From Hofstenia miamia (Eukaryota > Xenacoelomorpha > Acoela), in the NCBI GenBank assembly GCA_004352715.1, contig SCFE01000097.1, positions 1,270,000-1,333,999 of the forward strand: a stretch of DNA of 64,000 nt. The letters run 5' to 3'. Both the position numbers and the translations under genes were made by a program. Under the pieces are notes generated by a model that had not been told where the DNA came from, ran no database searches, and worked only from the letters and a program-made list of their open reading frames with translations. This document shows, piece by piece, positions 48,683-58,582 of this stretch; the first letter of the stretch is position 1; each line of letters opens with the position of its first letter.

Positions 48683-49084
48683 ATGTTGGGAGTAGACGAG
48701 ATTAGACGTGTAGAAGATCGCGTTCATTTTACCAAGGACCCTCACTTAAAATTTGCTCATGTTTCAAATTATCTACTACAAAAACACTGCATACATAATT
48801 TTGGTGTTGAAAGAATTTTGCAAATGAACCCCTATGGTTGACTTATTGGCATTAATAATTCTAGACTACATTTGCTGTTGAAATGGTCAAAACTTTTTAG
48901 ACTTCATGCAATTTACCATGATAGTTATGGCTTTGTTAAAAGAGAATTTGGAATTGGCAATGGATATCCGATATTTTACAGGTTTTGGTACAATTTACCA
49001 ATTTTGGGTCATTTGCCGTCTTTATTGTTTTGGATATATGTGAAGTTTAGGTATAATGAACTCTACAATTATTTAAATGTTTAA
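48683..49084 (+). pseudogene. Small ORF between MCP and protease, one in-frame TGA
   Basis: A 133-codon frame from ATG 48683 is open except for TGA at 48839-48841 (codon 53). The second half is aromatic and hydrophobic (YNLPILGHLPSLLFWIYVKF), so it could be membrane-associated or a minor virion protein. I do not recognise it. Its stop overlaps the protease start as TAATG, suggesting coupled expression from one transcript. Its first residues (VDEIRRV) resemble those of the protease (ADEIRRI). It is either a recently inactivated gene or one with readthrough. Confidence 0.5.
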
Positions 49085-49539
49085 TGTATGCTGACGAAAT
49101 TAGACGTATTATTCTCCAAATCCCATCACTACGTTGGTGTTTTTTCGGTGTACACTGTTCAGATTGCATACCACCAAGTCTTGTCCAAAACTCTTTTCTA
49201 ATTTGTAATGCGAGTCCAACTGGCCATCCTGGAACCCATTGGTTGTTGATTATACGAGATGTAAGTGGGAACTTAATATTCAAGGATTCTCTCGGTTTTC
49301 CACTAAGCCAGTACCCTGATATTGAACATTACTGTCTAACTACGTATCCTGGATTCTATGTGTATGAAGGTGATCGAAAAACTAAGTTGCAGGGGATGTC
49401 GCCAGTTTGTGGTGCTTATTGTATTTTTCGTGCTTTTTTATTTTTCAACAATATACCCGAAATATTTGTATTTACTGATTTACCGTTTGTTAATGACTTT
49501 TTGTGTAGTGATGGGCTTAATAAATTAATGTATTCGTAG
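49084..49539 (+). CDS. PRO: Adenovirus-type cysteine protease of Polinton
   Basis: 151 residues, intact. GTHWLLIIRD places the catalytic His at 52. NLIFKDSLG gives the acidic residue at D69. QGMSPVCGAYCIFRAF gives the nucleophile C113. Order and spacing match the adenovirus maturation protease (His54, Glu71, Cys122) and the PRO protein of Polintons. In the family it cleaves capsid precursors during virion maturation. It follows the small ORF with a 1-bp stop/start overlap and precedes the penton-like gene by 81 bp. All three catalytic residues are present, so the enzyme could be active. Confidence 0.88.
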   Translation: MYADEIRRIILQIPSLRWCFFGVHCSDCIPPSLVQNSFLICNASPTGHPGTHWLLIIRDVSGNLIFKDSLGFPLSQYPDIEHYCLTTYPGFYVYEGDRKTKLQGMSPVCGAYCIFRAFLFFNNIPEIFVFTDLPFVNDFLCSDGLNKLMYS

Positions 49540-49574
49540 TCACTTTGCTTATTTTACGTGTACAAAATGTTTTG

Positions 49575-49582
49575 TATAAATA
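49575..49582 (+). promoter_or_regulatory. TATA box of the penton-like gene
   Basis: TATAAATA in an 81-bp intergenic space, 46 bp upstream of the ATG at 49621. A start of transcription 25-30 bp downstream would leave a leader of only about 15-20 nt. Confidence 0.55.
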
Positions 49583-49620
49583 GCATAATCTAAATTTATA
49601 ATTTTATATACTTTTGCGAT

Positions 49621-50430
49621 ATGCCAATTGTTAGTCTACTTTCTGACAACTATCGAAGCAATAACTCAATACATAGTTTTACTACGCATTTGGAAAGACC
49701 AATCTATAATGCATCTCATGTGGCTTTGCTAAATATCACCTTTCCCATAGGATTCAATAATATACGAGATCAATTGTGGAGTTTTATCGACGCAAATGGA
49801 AATAATCGTGATATTTATGTGAAGGGCATTGAGGAGAAAAATATAGAAGATGTGTTTAGCTTTGTTAACCAAGTCTTAACGAAAATTGAATTGACGGTTG
49901 TTAAATCTGAAGCAAATGACGAAAAAAGTTTTGAAAAACTATTTAGTACTCTTTCACAAAATTTGCCAATGATTACAACAGTACCGAAATTGGATTTTGA
50001 AATCACCAGTGGAAGAGTAGTCATAAAAAATGAAACGCCTTATGAATTTGAATTAAATCAGGTAGGTGAAATTTTGGGTTTTGATCGTCACTATCGAATA
50101 GTCAATGGTTTGAACACTGCTAAATATAGTTTTGATATCTTAAATGGATTGCATAATATTTTAATTTATACTGATATAGTTACTTGTCAACATTATCAGA
50201 GTGGTAACATCCCGTTATTGGATCAAATACCCTTATTCACAGTATATAGTGTAAATGATCAGCCATTCATCAATTATGAAAAAACTCATATAATTTATAA
50301 ACCAACTTCAAAGCCATTCATTGATAGAATTACAATTAGCTTCCATACATCAAATGGTGAGTTCATTCATTTCAATGATACTAGCAGTATTTATTTAACT
50401 CTTAATATCAAAGACACTGATGAAATTTAA
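49621..50430 (+). CDS. Polinton minor capsid (penton-like) protein
   Basis: 269 residues, intact. The N-terminal segment SLLSDNYRSNNSIHSFTTHL followed by LERPIYNASHVALLNITFP matches the start of Polinton minor capsid proteins: target peptides of the form polar-Asn-rich, then FTT-L-P, then a strand with VAL-I-YP. These form the single-jelly-roll penton at capsid vertices. The middle and C-terminal parts alternate strands and loops as expected (FEITSGRVVIKN, DRITISFHTSNG). No signal or membrane segment. With MCP and PRO it completes the morphogenesis module; the genome-packaging ATPase is not visible. Confidence 0.78.
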   Translation: MPIVSLLSDNYRSNNSIHSFTTHLERPIYNASHVALLNITFPIGFNNIRDQLWSFIDANGNNRDIYVKGIEEKNIEDVFSFVNQVLTKIELTVVKSEANDEKSFEKLFSTLSQNLPMITTVPKLDFEITSGRVVIKNETPYEFELNQVGEILGFDRHYRIVNGLNTAKYSFDILNGLHNILIYTDIVTCQHYQSGNIPLLDQIPLFTVYSVNDQPFINYEKTHIIYKPTSKPFIDRITISFHTSNGEFIHFNDTSSIYLTLNIKDTDEI

Positions 50431-50617
50431 GTATAAACAATTTTTCAAAATGTAAAATAAGTTATTTGTTATTTTTAAATGTTTTGTATTAATAACAAAT
50501 TTATGATAGTAATAATTCAAATTGTGAAAAATTCTAGTTTTATATGATTTGAAAATGTTATAATTGTTAAATTGATTTCATGTTTGGTAGATATCAATCT
50601 CTATGAATAGATACATT

Positions 50618-50789
50618 TGACAGTTGAACAATAGATAAAACCATGTAATATTGACATTGTCTATGAAGCATGCAATTTTATACATAGAGCAGATTAATGC
50701 AAATTCACATGGCTGTATTGTGTTTACATTCTGACAATTGAACAATAGATAAAACCATGTAATACTGACATTGTCTATGAAGCATACAA
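50618..50789 (+). repeat. 57-bp direct repeat pair
   Basis: Units at 50618-50675 and 50732-50789 share GAACAATAGATAAAACCATG and TTGTCTATGAAGCAT with few differences. Confidence 0.85.
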
Positions 50790-51374
50790 CCTTCACCATG
50801 TATGAATATACACAGCCAGCATAATGGAATTTCACATTTATGAAACAAAGACAACTACTCTGAAAGATTTCAAACTTTTTGGTAAGCTATTTTTATAATT
50901 AAATCTCAGATATTGTTTTTGATTTTTAACAACATTATCTCTAGTTAGTTTTACAGATATTTATTTTTAAATGAAATCAATTTTATTTTAATAAATTGCT
51001 GCGAATTTGCAGTCTGATGCTAAATTTATTATAGACTTTATCATAAATAGAAACATTGTTTGTTTGTTAATTTTTAATTGAATTTGTTTAAACAAGTAAT
51101 TGTCATGTGTTTTTTATTGTAAATGTCATCTCATTTGATTTGTATATTAACCATTAATTTAGATGCTACCATGTAAATACACATTGCGTTTGTTTCCTAC
51201 AGAATTCCCTCAACAACAATGATGATAAACTAACACAATAGACAAATTTAATAGTACGATATATATGATAATTATAAGCAATGTGTAGAATAAATTACAT
51301 TTTTGTCTTGTCTTAAACACATATGTGGGTTTTAACACATACATTTATTAAATATTATTAATAATATTTATTTT

Positions 51375-51640
51375 TACTTGGAAATATTTTTTGATTCCAC
51401 TTTTTAAACAAGTATGTAAATTATATTTACTTGGAAATATTTTTTAATTCCATTTTTTAAACAAGTATGTAACTGTGGGAAATTAATACATGTAAAGTAA
51501 GTTAATGTGGGAAAGTAATACATGTAAAGTAAGTTAATGTGGGAAAGTAAAACTAAAAAAGTAAGTTAATGTGGGAAAGTAAAACTAAAAAAAATGTAAG
51601 TTAATGTGGGAAAGTAAAACTAAAAAAATGTAAAACTAAA
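51375..51640 (+). repeat. Minisatellite next to the right TIR
   Basis: Two copies of a 45-bp unit (ACTTGGAAATATTTTTT...AACAAGTATGTAA) at 51375-51419 and 51428-51472. These are followed by five to six units of about 31 bp containing AAGTTAATGTGGGAAAGTAA up to 51640. Confidence 0.85.
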
Positions 51641-51674
51641 TTAGATCACATAAATAACACAAAAACTAGTAAAA

Positions 51675-51839
51675 GTACATGACTTCCATGACGTCAGTAG
51701 AACACCATCAGCAATATCCACAGTGTCTCAGGTCAAAGGCCACCCTGCTCAACCAATCACAAAAAAGTGGCACATCCTTGCCTCCACCTCTCGACCAATC
51801 AGAAAAAAGTGAGATCTCCTTGCCACAGCCTATGCTACT
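51675..51839 (-). repeat. Right terminal inverted repeat
   Basis: Inverted match of 46144-46378 with two CCAAT-bearing units instead of four and the same CRE (51689-51696). It ends ACAGCCTATGCTACT next to (TA)n. Confidence 0.85.
51689..51696. promoter_or_regulatory. CRE palindrome in right TIR
   Basis: TGACGTCA, in the same relative place as in the left TIR. It faces the AT-rich 3' region where I find no gene, so it may serve the terminus (replication or structure) and not transcription. Confidence 0.35.
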
Positions 51840-51862
51840 TATATATATATATAATATATACA
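51840..51862. repeat. (TA)n tract at the right boundary
   Basis: Short TA tract outside the right TIR. With 46117-46143 on the left it is the probable insertion target. Confidence 0.8.
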
Positions 51863-52690
51863 TGGAAGCATCCACTGAAAAGGAACTTGATGATCTGGTG
51901 AATCCTGAAAATCATGTGACAATAGGAATGCATAACAGCTAAAATGACAATAAAACATGAGGATGTTCAGCAACTCAACCAAGTTGAATTGTCCACAAAA
52001 TTCTGGGATAGGCTGACACAACACAAAGCCAACTACTCAGCAACTAGAGTGGTAGAGAGATAAATGAACAAATTGAGGTGGCAAAAGAGGTATTATATCC
52101 ACTATGACAAAAATGATGGTTCTACATTGCAGAAAAAATGACATAGTGTGGTTAGACATGTAGGAAGACAGTTACTATGATATCACCAAGAGGATAAAAA
52201 TTGTTATGATGAGAAGGGCAAGTTTAAATGACCTGAACAGAATGATGGAGAAAGATGTAAGAGACAATTTGAGTTTCTTCTTCAAGGATGTCACCAACCC
52301 TACCAAACTGGCAAAGGTTTTCAAGTTTGTTTATCCCAACAATAAGCTGAAAACATTACTAGCACATTCAGCAGCAGTTGATGTGCATATGACAGTGATG
52401 GTTGCACTAAAAACAATATGGTTATACAAAAAGTTCTTTGACATATTCATGGAGAGACTCAATGAACTGTGGACAATTATAATGTTAAATACAGCATTGA
52501 AAGAGATGAAGTTCCTGCAATGCAAAAAGACAGAGTCTAATAAATTGGAAATCATACTAAAATTATTGAAAATCCAGGAGTATAGAGCATTACAAAGGAA
52601 GGATTCACAGGCCAAAACATTGATAGAGGAGGTGCATATGTTGCCCATGGGCAAAGAGCAGAGCTTTTCAAATAAAAAGCCAAGCTAAAT
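51863..52690 (+). pseudogene. RX ORF, copy 2, broken
   Basis: Homologue of 34338-35192. Shared protein features are VNPENHVTIGM near 51895 (copy 1 VNQKTNYPVTIGI), YYDITKRIKIVMM near 52180, NLSFFFKDVTN, LAKVFKFV, VDVHMTVMVALK and KKFFDIFMERL. The first third has stops and an internal loss; 52206-52688 is open for 160 codons. The end is frame-shifted relative to copy 1. Similarity continues to about 52940. Confidence 0.65.
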
Positions 52691-52940
52691 TGGGCATGTG
52701 ACAGAATGCAAATGTAAAGTCATTCCTGTCAGCCTTATTTTCTGATTAAAGAATGTAAATGTAAAGGCACCTCTTTTGATCAAGTGTATTTAGATCAATT
52801 TTTATTTAGACTAATTATTAGAGATTTTAATTGTATATTTATTAAAAATTTTATTAAAAACAGGTCAAAAATGATACAGTTAAAAATTCTTCAGCTGAAA
52901 GTTGATCACTTGACTTTTGACCAAAGTAACCCAAAATAAT

Positions 52941-53849
52941 AATTTGAAATTATGGTGGTTGTCTGAATTGGTAGACCTGTAAGTCATTATGTTTTATAAG
53001 TAAATTTTTATTGAAAGAAAACTATTTTAGAATAGTTGCAGTATCAATATATTCTTAGTGGAGTTTAGTTCTATTTTTCTTGGATTGATTATTATGTGAA
53101 ACTATCAAAATGCTTGTAATTAGCTAAATTTCTAAAGGGTAATGATGGTGGCTATTTTGAGTTAAAAGTTGTTGTTTTGTAAGATTGAAGATGAGAAAGA
53201 AAACAATTATACTATGATGACTGATTTACTAAATCTTTTCATAGCTAAACCTTTCATTAATTTCTATGCAAATTTGTTACAACTTTAAGTTAACCTTTGT
53301 TTGACAACTGAACTCTAATACATAATGTTGAATGTTGATATTAACTAATTGTTTATATTACAATGGAAATTGAAAGGTGCTTGTATAATTGATGTAGAGA
53401 AATGTATAAATTATTAACTATGGGTATTTAATTATATGTGTAGTTATAATCAAAGCATTAATATCATGCTATGAGGCTCCCTTCTTTTTCAGTGAAATGA
53501 GTAATCTAGTGTTAATGGTTGCACAAAAAGAGTTAATAGACAAGTTTTACTAACCACAACATATGCACTAAACAATTGCAATGATGTCTTGTAATTTGTT
53601 GTACCCTACACCACTTTGGCAAGATGCTGTTTATGTCAGTAATACCTTTGTGATATTGACACATGAAACTAAACAGTTGCAACTAATCATTTGTATAACA
53701 ATAGCATATATAAAGTATATAAATAGTTATATATGTCCATCCAGTAATGGCTTAGGGAAATTTTGTTGCTGAAAAATTAGCAAGCTGAAACAGTTGCCAT
53801 CAAGGAGAGCTGCTGAGGAGGAATTCAGTTCAAAACATTGATGGTAGAA
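52941..53849. other. Noncoding stretch
   Basis: AT-rich. No gene or repeat recognised. Confidence 0.5.
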
Positions 53850-54330
53850 GATGTCACAATCCTGTAGTCACATATTCTCAGTCAAAGATTTAATGTGTTT
53901 GCTTCTTTCAACTTCAAATCATAAAACTGGCAAGAAATATGAAGTTAGAATTCAAGTAACTCAAAACTTCTAAGATTGAAAAATTCTAGCTTATATCAAA
54001 TCATCAACCCACTTATGTAGTTGGAAGTCTTAAACATGCCATTGAAGCAGCCATGCCATTTGAAATTAGAAAAATGATAGATGATCATTTTAATTGAGCC
54101 AATTCATTTGATTTTGATTCTAATTGTATCAAAAAATTTTGGGATAATTACTTTGCAGTGCATCAACATGAATTAGAAAGTGGAATTGAAAGGGCTCATT
54201 TTACACAAACTGGTCACTCTAAGGAAACTGCTTGAAATTATTACATTAAGAAGTCTGTTGGAGGAAACTTTAAATTACTCAGAAACTTTTATAAGAACAT
54301 CTTATCATTAGTACTCCTTTAATATTCATG
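53850..54330 (+). pseudogene. Unrecognised coding-like remnant
   Basis: One plus frame around 54020-54260 reads LKHAIEAAMPFEIRKMIDDH and FWDNYFAVHQHELESGIERA with single stops between. Composition is protein-like, but I cannot assign it. Confidence 0.35.
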
Positions 54331-55200
54331 TAATCACCTGAGGTGTTAATTAATTTTGTGTCATTGTTTGCTATGTCATTTCTGTTCCATCCTATTTCAT
54401 TAGCACAGGAATCTGCCATTATGGTGATTGATGCACCTGTATTTACTGTTGCTTTTTGTACTGCTAATTGTGACTGGTATCAGATTCTGTTTCAGCAAGT
54501 TGGTAACAATAAAAACTTCTTTTGCATGGTCTGGGGACAGTACCCTGTTTAGTTTAAATCTTTTTCAATTTTTTTAGTTTGTTGTGTGACTTCTTCTGCA
54601 TCTTTTGTGGTATAGAACCCTTTGTCATTAACAGCATCTATAACTGCTTTGCAGTCCTTTTGTGTGTGTCCTTGTTTACCACACTGTTTGCATCATAGTT
54701 TTTGCTTATCAATTGGTAATTTCTTGATGGCTGCTTGAGCTCCCTCCCTTTTTAAAAAGTTGTCTTATGAGTGTTAGTTGTTTTTCCCATTTGTCTGATA
54801 AGACATTCATTGTTCTTTGTGCTTAACTGTATCAAGACACATTTCTTTATTAGAGTTTTCTTATCATTTATATCACATTTGTATTTGAATCTTCTTCTGA
54901 TATCTGGTAAATCATTATGGATGTATGAGTATAGGTCCTGTGGATAGTAGCATTCTTTTCCTGTGAGGGATGCAGGAGTCTGTCAATTATATATATATAT
55001 ATATATATAGTTGATTATTTCATCATCTTTTTTGTATATGCAGTTGTAGAGCTGCATCCTGTGTTGCTTTCTTGTATTATCACTGTTAAAGTGATCTGCT
55101 AACAAGTTTGTCTGATTATCAAAATTGGCTTTGTAGTAATAGTTGAGTGCTTCCATTCTGCTTAGTTCCATTCTGCAGGAGGAGATATATTTCAAAAAGC
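54300..55200 (-). pseudogene. LTR-retrotransposon gag/protease remnant
   Basis: On the minus strand: a gag segment with SSCRMELSRMEALNYYYK (55195-54985), then a CCHC zinc knuckle CKQCGKQGHTQKDC (about 54655-54695), then KATVNTGASITIMADSCANE (about 54400-54460). The last is the aspartic protease active-site loop, with Asn in place of the catalytic Asp of DTGA. Frameshifts, stops and a (TA)n at 54989-55008 interrupt it. RT and integrase are not seen. Possible continuation to 55480. Confidence 0.75.
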
Positions 55201-55930
55201 ACTAGACATTCTCAGAAGGTTTGTCCTTCAACATCAAATTTACCTGTGTAAAATTGTGGAGGTCATGAAATTTTCATATCTATGTATAGAGGATTATCTG
55301 GTAACATTGATACACACTTTTTTGTTTTTGTATCAAAGATCTGTTGCAGTGTTGACATAAGAGATGTGACTCTCCTTCTTCATGGGGGATTTGGTGTTGT
55401 TGCAATTTCTGAGTTTACTGACTTGATGATTGTGTTGATGTTTGGTTTTCATTTCTTCTCATTAATGTATTAACAGAAGCTAGTAGTGTATATAGGGCAG
55501 ACTTGAAGTCACAAACTGACCTTTTGTCCTCTACTGATTCATTGATATTGGATGAATTGTTTTAATGACTCACCTACTTGACAAATGTTGATTGACAGCT
55601 AGCTAATGGATTTTCACTGGCATCACATACTTGATATTTTAAGTGTATCAACTAATGGATTTTCAATTAGTGATTCATGACACTTTTAATTGATTTTCAT
55701 AGTGATTCATTTACATGTTGGGGCCAATTTACATTTACAAACATTTTTTGGTATAATGTTTTATATGACTAATTTCATTGTTTGTTAATATACATGGCTA
55801 TATCACACATTACACTTGTTCACATACATTACATTGCATTTTGTTAATATTCCTCATTAACACATTTATCATATCATGCTTTTTCCAACCAATGAATATT
55901 TTTCATAAGTTCAATGTATTTCCATTGGCT
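55201..55930. other. Mostly noncoding stretch
   Basis: 55201-55480 may still belong to the minus-strand gag remnant. The rest has TTTTCATTRGTGATTCA-like short repeats and no gene. Confidence 0.4.
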
Positions 55931-55938
55931 TTTCAATC

Positions 55939-55946
55939 TATATATT
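55939..55946 (+). promoter_or_regulatory. TATA box before small conserved gene copy 2
   Basis: TATATATT in the same context as 46408-46415, 73 bp before the ATG. The following TCAGATAAAATCATTATTTT is identical to copy 1. The CCAAT/CRE repeats of copy 1 are absent here. Confidence 0.55.
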
Positions 55947-56011
55947 CACCTCATTTCATCAGATAAAATCATTATTTTTCTTCTACGCAATTTCATCTTT
56001 CACTTTTAGTA

Positions 56012-56540
56012 ATGTCTGTTGAAATACTAGCATCCAGCTCATTGAGCAGTCTATTTGATGATCTATGCAGAACCCCACCACCATTGCATGGCTATAACCT
56101 GCTAACACAGGAGATGATGGTCTCACCATCTGCACCTGTAAAAGAAAAACGCAAGACTCAACACAAATGGAGACATCCTATAGTCAATAATAATGTGATT
56201 GTCTTCCCCACCTCCAACATGAGCAAGGATGACCATGTTTTACAATGCTTAAATGATGTTAATTCCCAACCATCAACCTGTATTTTTTCAAATGCAAGTC
56301 CAGCTAGCAAACTACCAAAAAAACTATGGCTAACAATCAAGGATGTTGTTCAGCTGAACATGAGATATGGTACCATGGTAAAGATAAGACTTGACAATGG
56401 TTTTTACTATTTCCCACCCAAATGGCATGTCAATGCATTGGGTGAGAATTACAAGACTCTGGTAAATAAAGTGATGACATGGAAATCACAACAAGTGGAA
56501 ATAATGTAAATTGTACTGTATTAGAATTTAGTAAAATAAA
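56012..56540 (+). pseudogene. Conserved small protein, copy 2 (frameshift near the end)
   Basis: The frame 56012-56509 encodes 165 residues alignable with copy 1 from the first Met: MSVEILASSSLSSLFDDL, NLLTQEMMV, NNNVIV, W-T-I-D, NMRYGTMVKIRLDNGFYY and HVNALG. Near 56470 the frame departs. The C-terminal block matching copy 1 (ending VLEFSK, about 56535) lies in another frame, so about 20 residues are lost. Otherwise the gene is well preserved, implying recent decay or a tolerated C-terminus. Confidence 0.7.
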
Positions 56541-57500
56541 AATATAGTATTGTTTTCTACACATTCTTCTACATGTTCAGATTTATAAAAATAATACTAG
56601 TAAAAATCATTAATTATTAGTTATAATGGTTTTACAATAAATTTCTTAAATTTACAATGATTATTAGCAAATGATGATAAGAATTTACCTTTTGAAGTGT
56701 TCATTCAATGTACATATTTAAAATAGTCTTTTATACAGTCTATAGAATTTCCCATGTTCTGTGGGTACTGATAACCATGATCAAGGAAATTTTCCACAGG
56801 TTCAGAGATTATTTAGCTAAGAAATTCACAGTTCATAGCATCACATCCCCAAAACATTGTATTCTCTCATGTTGATAAATTTAGTGAATTGATAAAAGTA
56901 ATCATTTGCTCATTTGTTAGGTTTCCTTCTGTAAATGCTACATGATGGAAGTTATGTTGATACCAATTGAAAGCTTTCTATGTATGTCCTGGTAAACAGT
57001 CAAAATTCTCTTTTGATTGACACACTGTAATAATATAGAGTTTTTCATCAATTAAAATCAACAGTTCTTTAATGTAATAAATGCTATTGAAGGTGCTCCC
57101 AATTTAAAATAATATGTGCCAGCTCTTCATGTCCTTAAACTTTGAAAAATGGGTAAACTACACAGTTAGAAAACTTACAAGTGAATGAATATAACTTGTT
57201 TTATAATTAAATGTTTGATAAACACTTTTACAGTTGCAAATAATAAATAAAATTTCTCTTGCAAATATTATAAGGACTTTTTGCTTTATGAATATGAGTT
57301 GAACTCAGTCATTCACATTTGGTCTAATAATATCAAATTGTTATAAAATATTTATTTGCTATATTTTTTGTTTAAACTAAGTTTTTAAATTTAATAGAAA
57401 TTCAGTTTTAATTGATAAAAAATTTTATCTATTTCAATTGTCATTTTTTACATTTTGACCCATGTGAAACGCCATTATTGTATTTTCCTTTGTTCTATAT
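56541..57500. other. Noncoding stretch
   Basis: AT-rich; no gene or repeat supported. Confidence 0.5.
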
Positions 57501-57752
57501 TTAAACAAATACAGTTTGTGCATTGCCACCTGGATATATTGGTGGTTTATCCTTGCCTCATCGAATTTTAAGTCTGATAAACATCTTATATTTTTCTCCT
57601 GTAGCTTTCTCTGCATAATGTTTGGGTAAGAAGAAGCAGTTGCTGTTTTCCAGTATAATTTTTACTGCAGGGCCATACTTTGTCTGAAGGCTATATGCAT
57701 TGTGTATTTTTTGCCACTCACTGATTTTTAATGTCTCTAACAGAGATATATT
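57501..57752 (-). pseudogene. Conserved small protein, copy 3 (C-terminal core)
   Basis: On the minus strand a frame reads SEWQKIHNAYSLQTKYGPAV, then an ENSNCFFLPKHYAEK segment, then GEKYKMFIRLKI. This is the same core as copies 1 and 2 but clearly more diverged, so it is a distinct lineage and not a recent duplicate. There is one in-frame TGA (57558-57560), and it ends at TAA 57501-57503. The N-terminal part would lie in or beyond the 563-N gap. Confidence 0.65.
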
Positions 57753-57798
57753 TCATCTGACATTCTTTGGAAATTGCATTGAGGCTGTTGACCATCTC

Positions 57799-58361
57799 NN
57801 NNNNNNNNNNNNNNNNNNNNNNNNNNNNNNNNNNNNNNNNNNNNNNNNNNNNNNNNNNNNNNNNNNNNNNNNNNNNNNNNNNNNNNNNNNNNNNNNNNNN
57901 NNNNNNNNNNNNNNNNNNNNNNNNNNNNNNNNNNNNNNNNNNNNNNNNNNNNNNNNNNNNNNNNNNNNNNNNNNNNNNNNNNNNNNNNNNNNNNNNNNNN
58001 NNNNNNNNNNNNNNNNNNNNNNNNNNNNNNNNNNNNNNNNNNNNNNNNNNNNNNNNNNNNNNNNNNNNNNNNNNNNNNNNNNNNNNNNNNNNNNNNNNNN
58101 NNNNNNNNNNNNNNNNNNNNNNNNNNNNNNNNNNNNNNNNNNNNNNNNNNNNNNNNNNNNNNNNNNNNNNNNNNNNNNNNNNNNNNNNNNNNNNNNNNNN
58201 NNNNNNNNNNNNNNNNNNNNNNNNNNNNNNNNNNNNNNNNNNNNNNNNNNNNNNNNNNNNNNNNNNNNNNNNNNNNNNNNNNNNNNNNNNNNNNNNNNNN
58301 NNNNNNNNNNNNNNNNNNNNNNNNNNNNNNNNNNNNNNNNNNNNNNNNNNNNNNNNNNNNN
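57799..58361. other. Assembly gap, 563 N
   Basis: Run of N between the third small-protein copy and the minus-strand fragment at 58362-58582. Confidence 0.95.
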
Positions 58362-58582
58362 GTATCAATTGTACAAACATCAAGGCCAAAGCAAATATCA
58401 CATATACACTGTTCTTCTGAAGGTTGAAACAGAACATGCAACACTTTATTGTCTGTAAGTGGTATATCTTCATAATTTATCAGTTTACCCAAATTTTTAA
58501 ATATACACATCTGGTCTTCTAATAGAGTGAATTTTTGTAGTGTGTTGACAAAACTTGATTCAAAAGCTGAACAAGGTTCCAT
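58362..58582 (-). CDS. Unrecognised partial ORF running into the gap
   Basis: 73 codons on the minus strand from an ATG at 58582, including FTLLEDQMCIFKNL and CICDICFGLDVC. It could be the N-terminal part of the gene whose C-terminus is the third small-protein copy at 57501, since both run the same way into the gap; this is a guess. It is divergent from the polymerase gene starting 486 bp to its right. Confidence 0.4.

Larger units (their letters stand above)
50431..51674. other. Noncoding 3' part of the capsid element
   Basis: AT-rich with repeats (listed separately). No gene on either strand is supported. Confidence 0.55.
46144..51839 (+). mobile_element. Polinton-related, TIR-bounded capsid-gene element (about 5.7 kb)
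   Basis: Terminal inverted repeats start AGCAGTATAGGCTGT at 46144 and end ACAGCCTATGCTACT at 51839. Both abut (TA)n tracts, so a 6-bp target duplication of TATATA type is possible but cannot be read. All confident genes point right: small conserved protein, MCP, small ORF, adenovirus-type protease, penton-like protein. The virion module is typical of Polinton/Maverick elements. The protein-primed PolB and retroviral-type integrase expected for an autonomous Polinton (usually 15-20 kb) are not seen, though 1000 N lie inside. It is either a non-autonomous derivative or an unusual small element. The sequence flanking both sides looks like one split repeat. Confidence 0.7.

Noticed and set aside
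50578-50835. 85-codon minus-strand frame with an internal repeat in the capsid element
   Set aside because: The repeat comes from the 57-bp DNA duplication; there is no independent sign of coding.
51375-51640. CRISPR-like array
   Set aside because: Units are contiguous with no unique spacers; this is a minisatellite in an animal genome.
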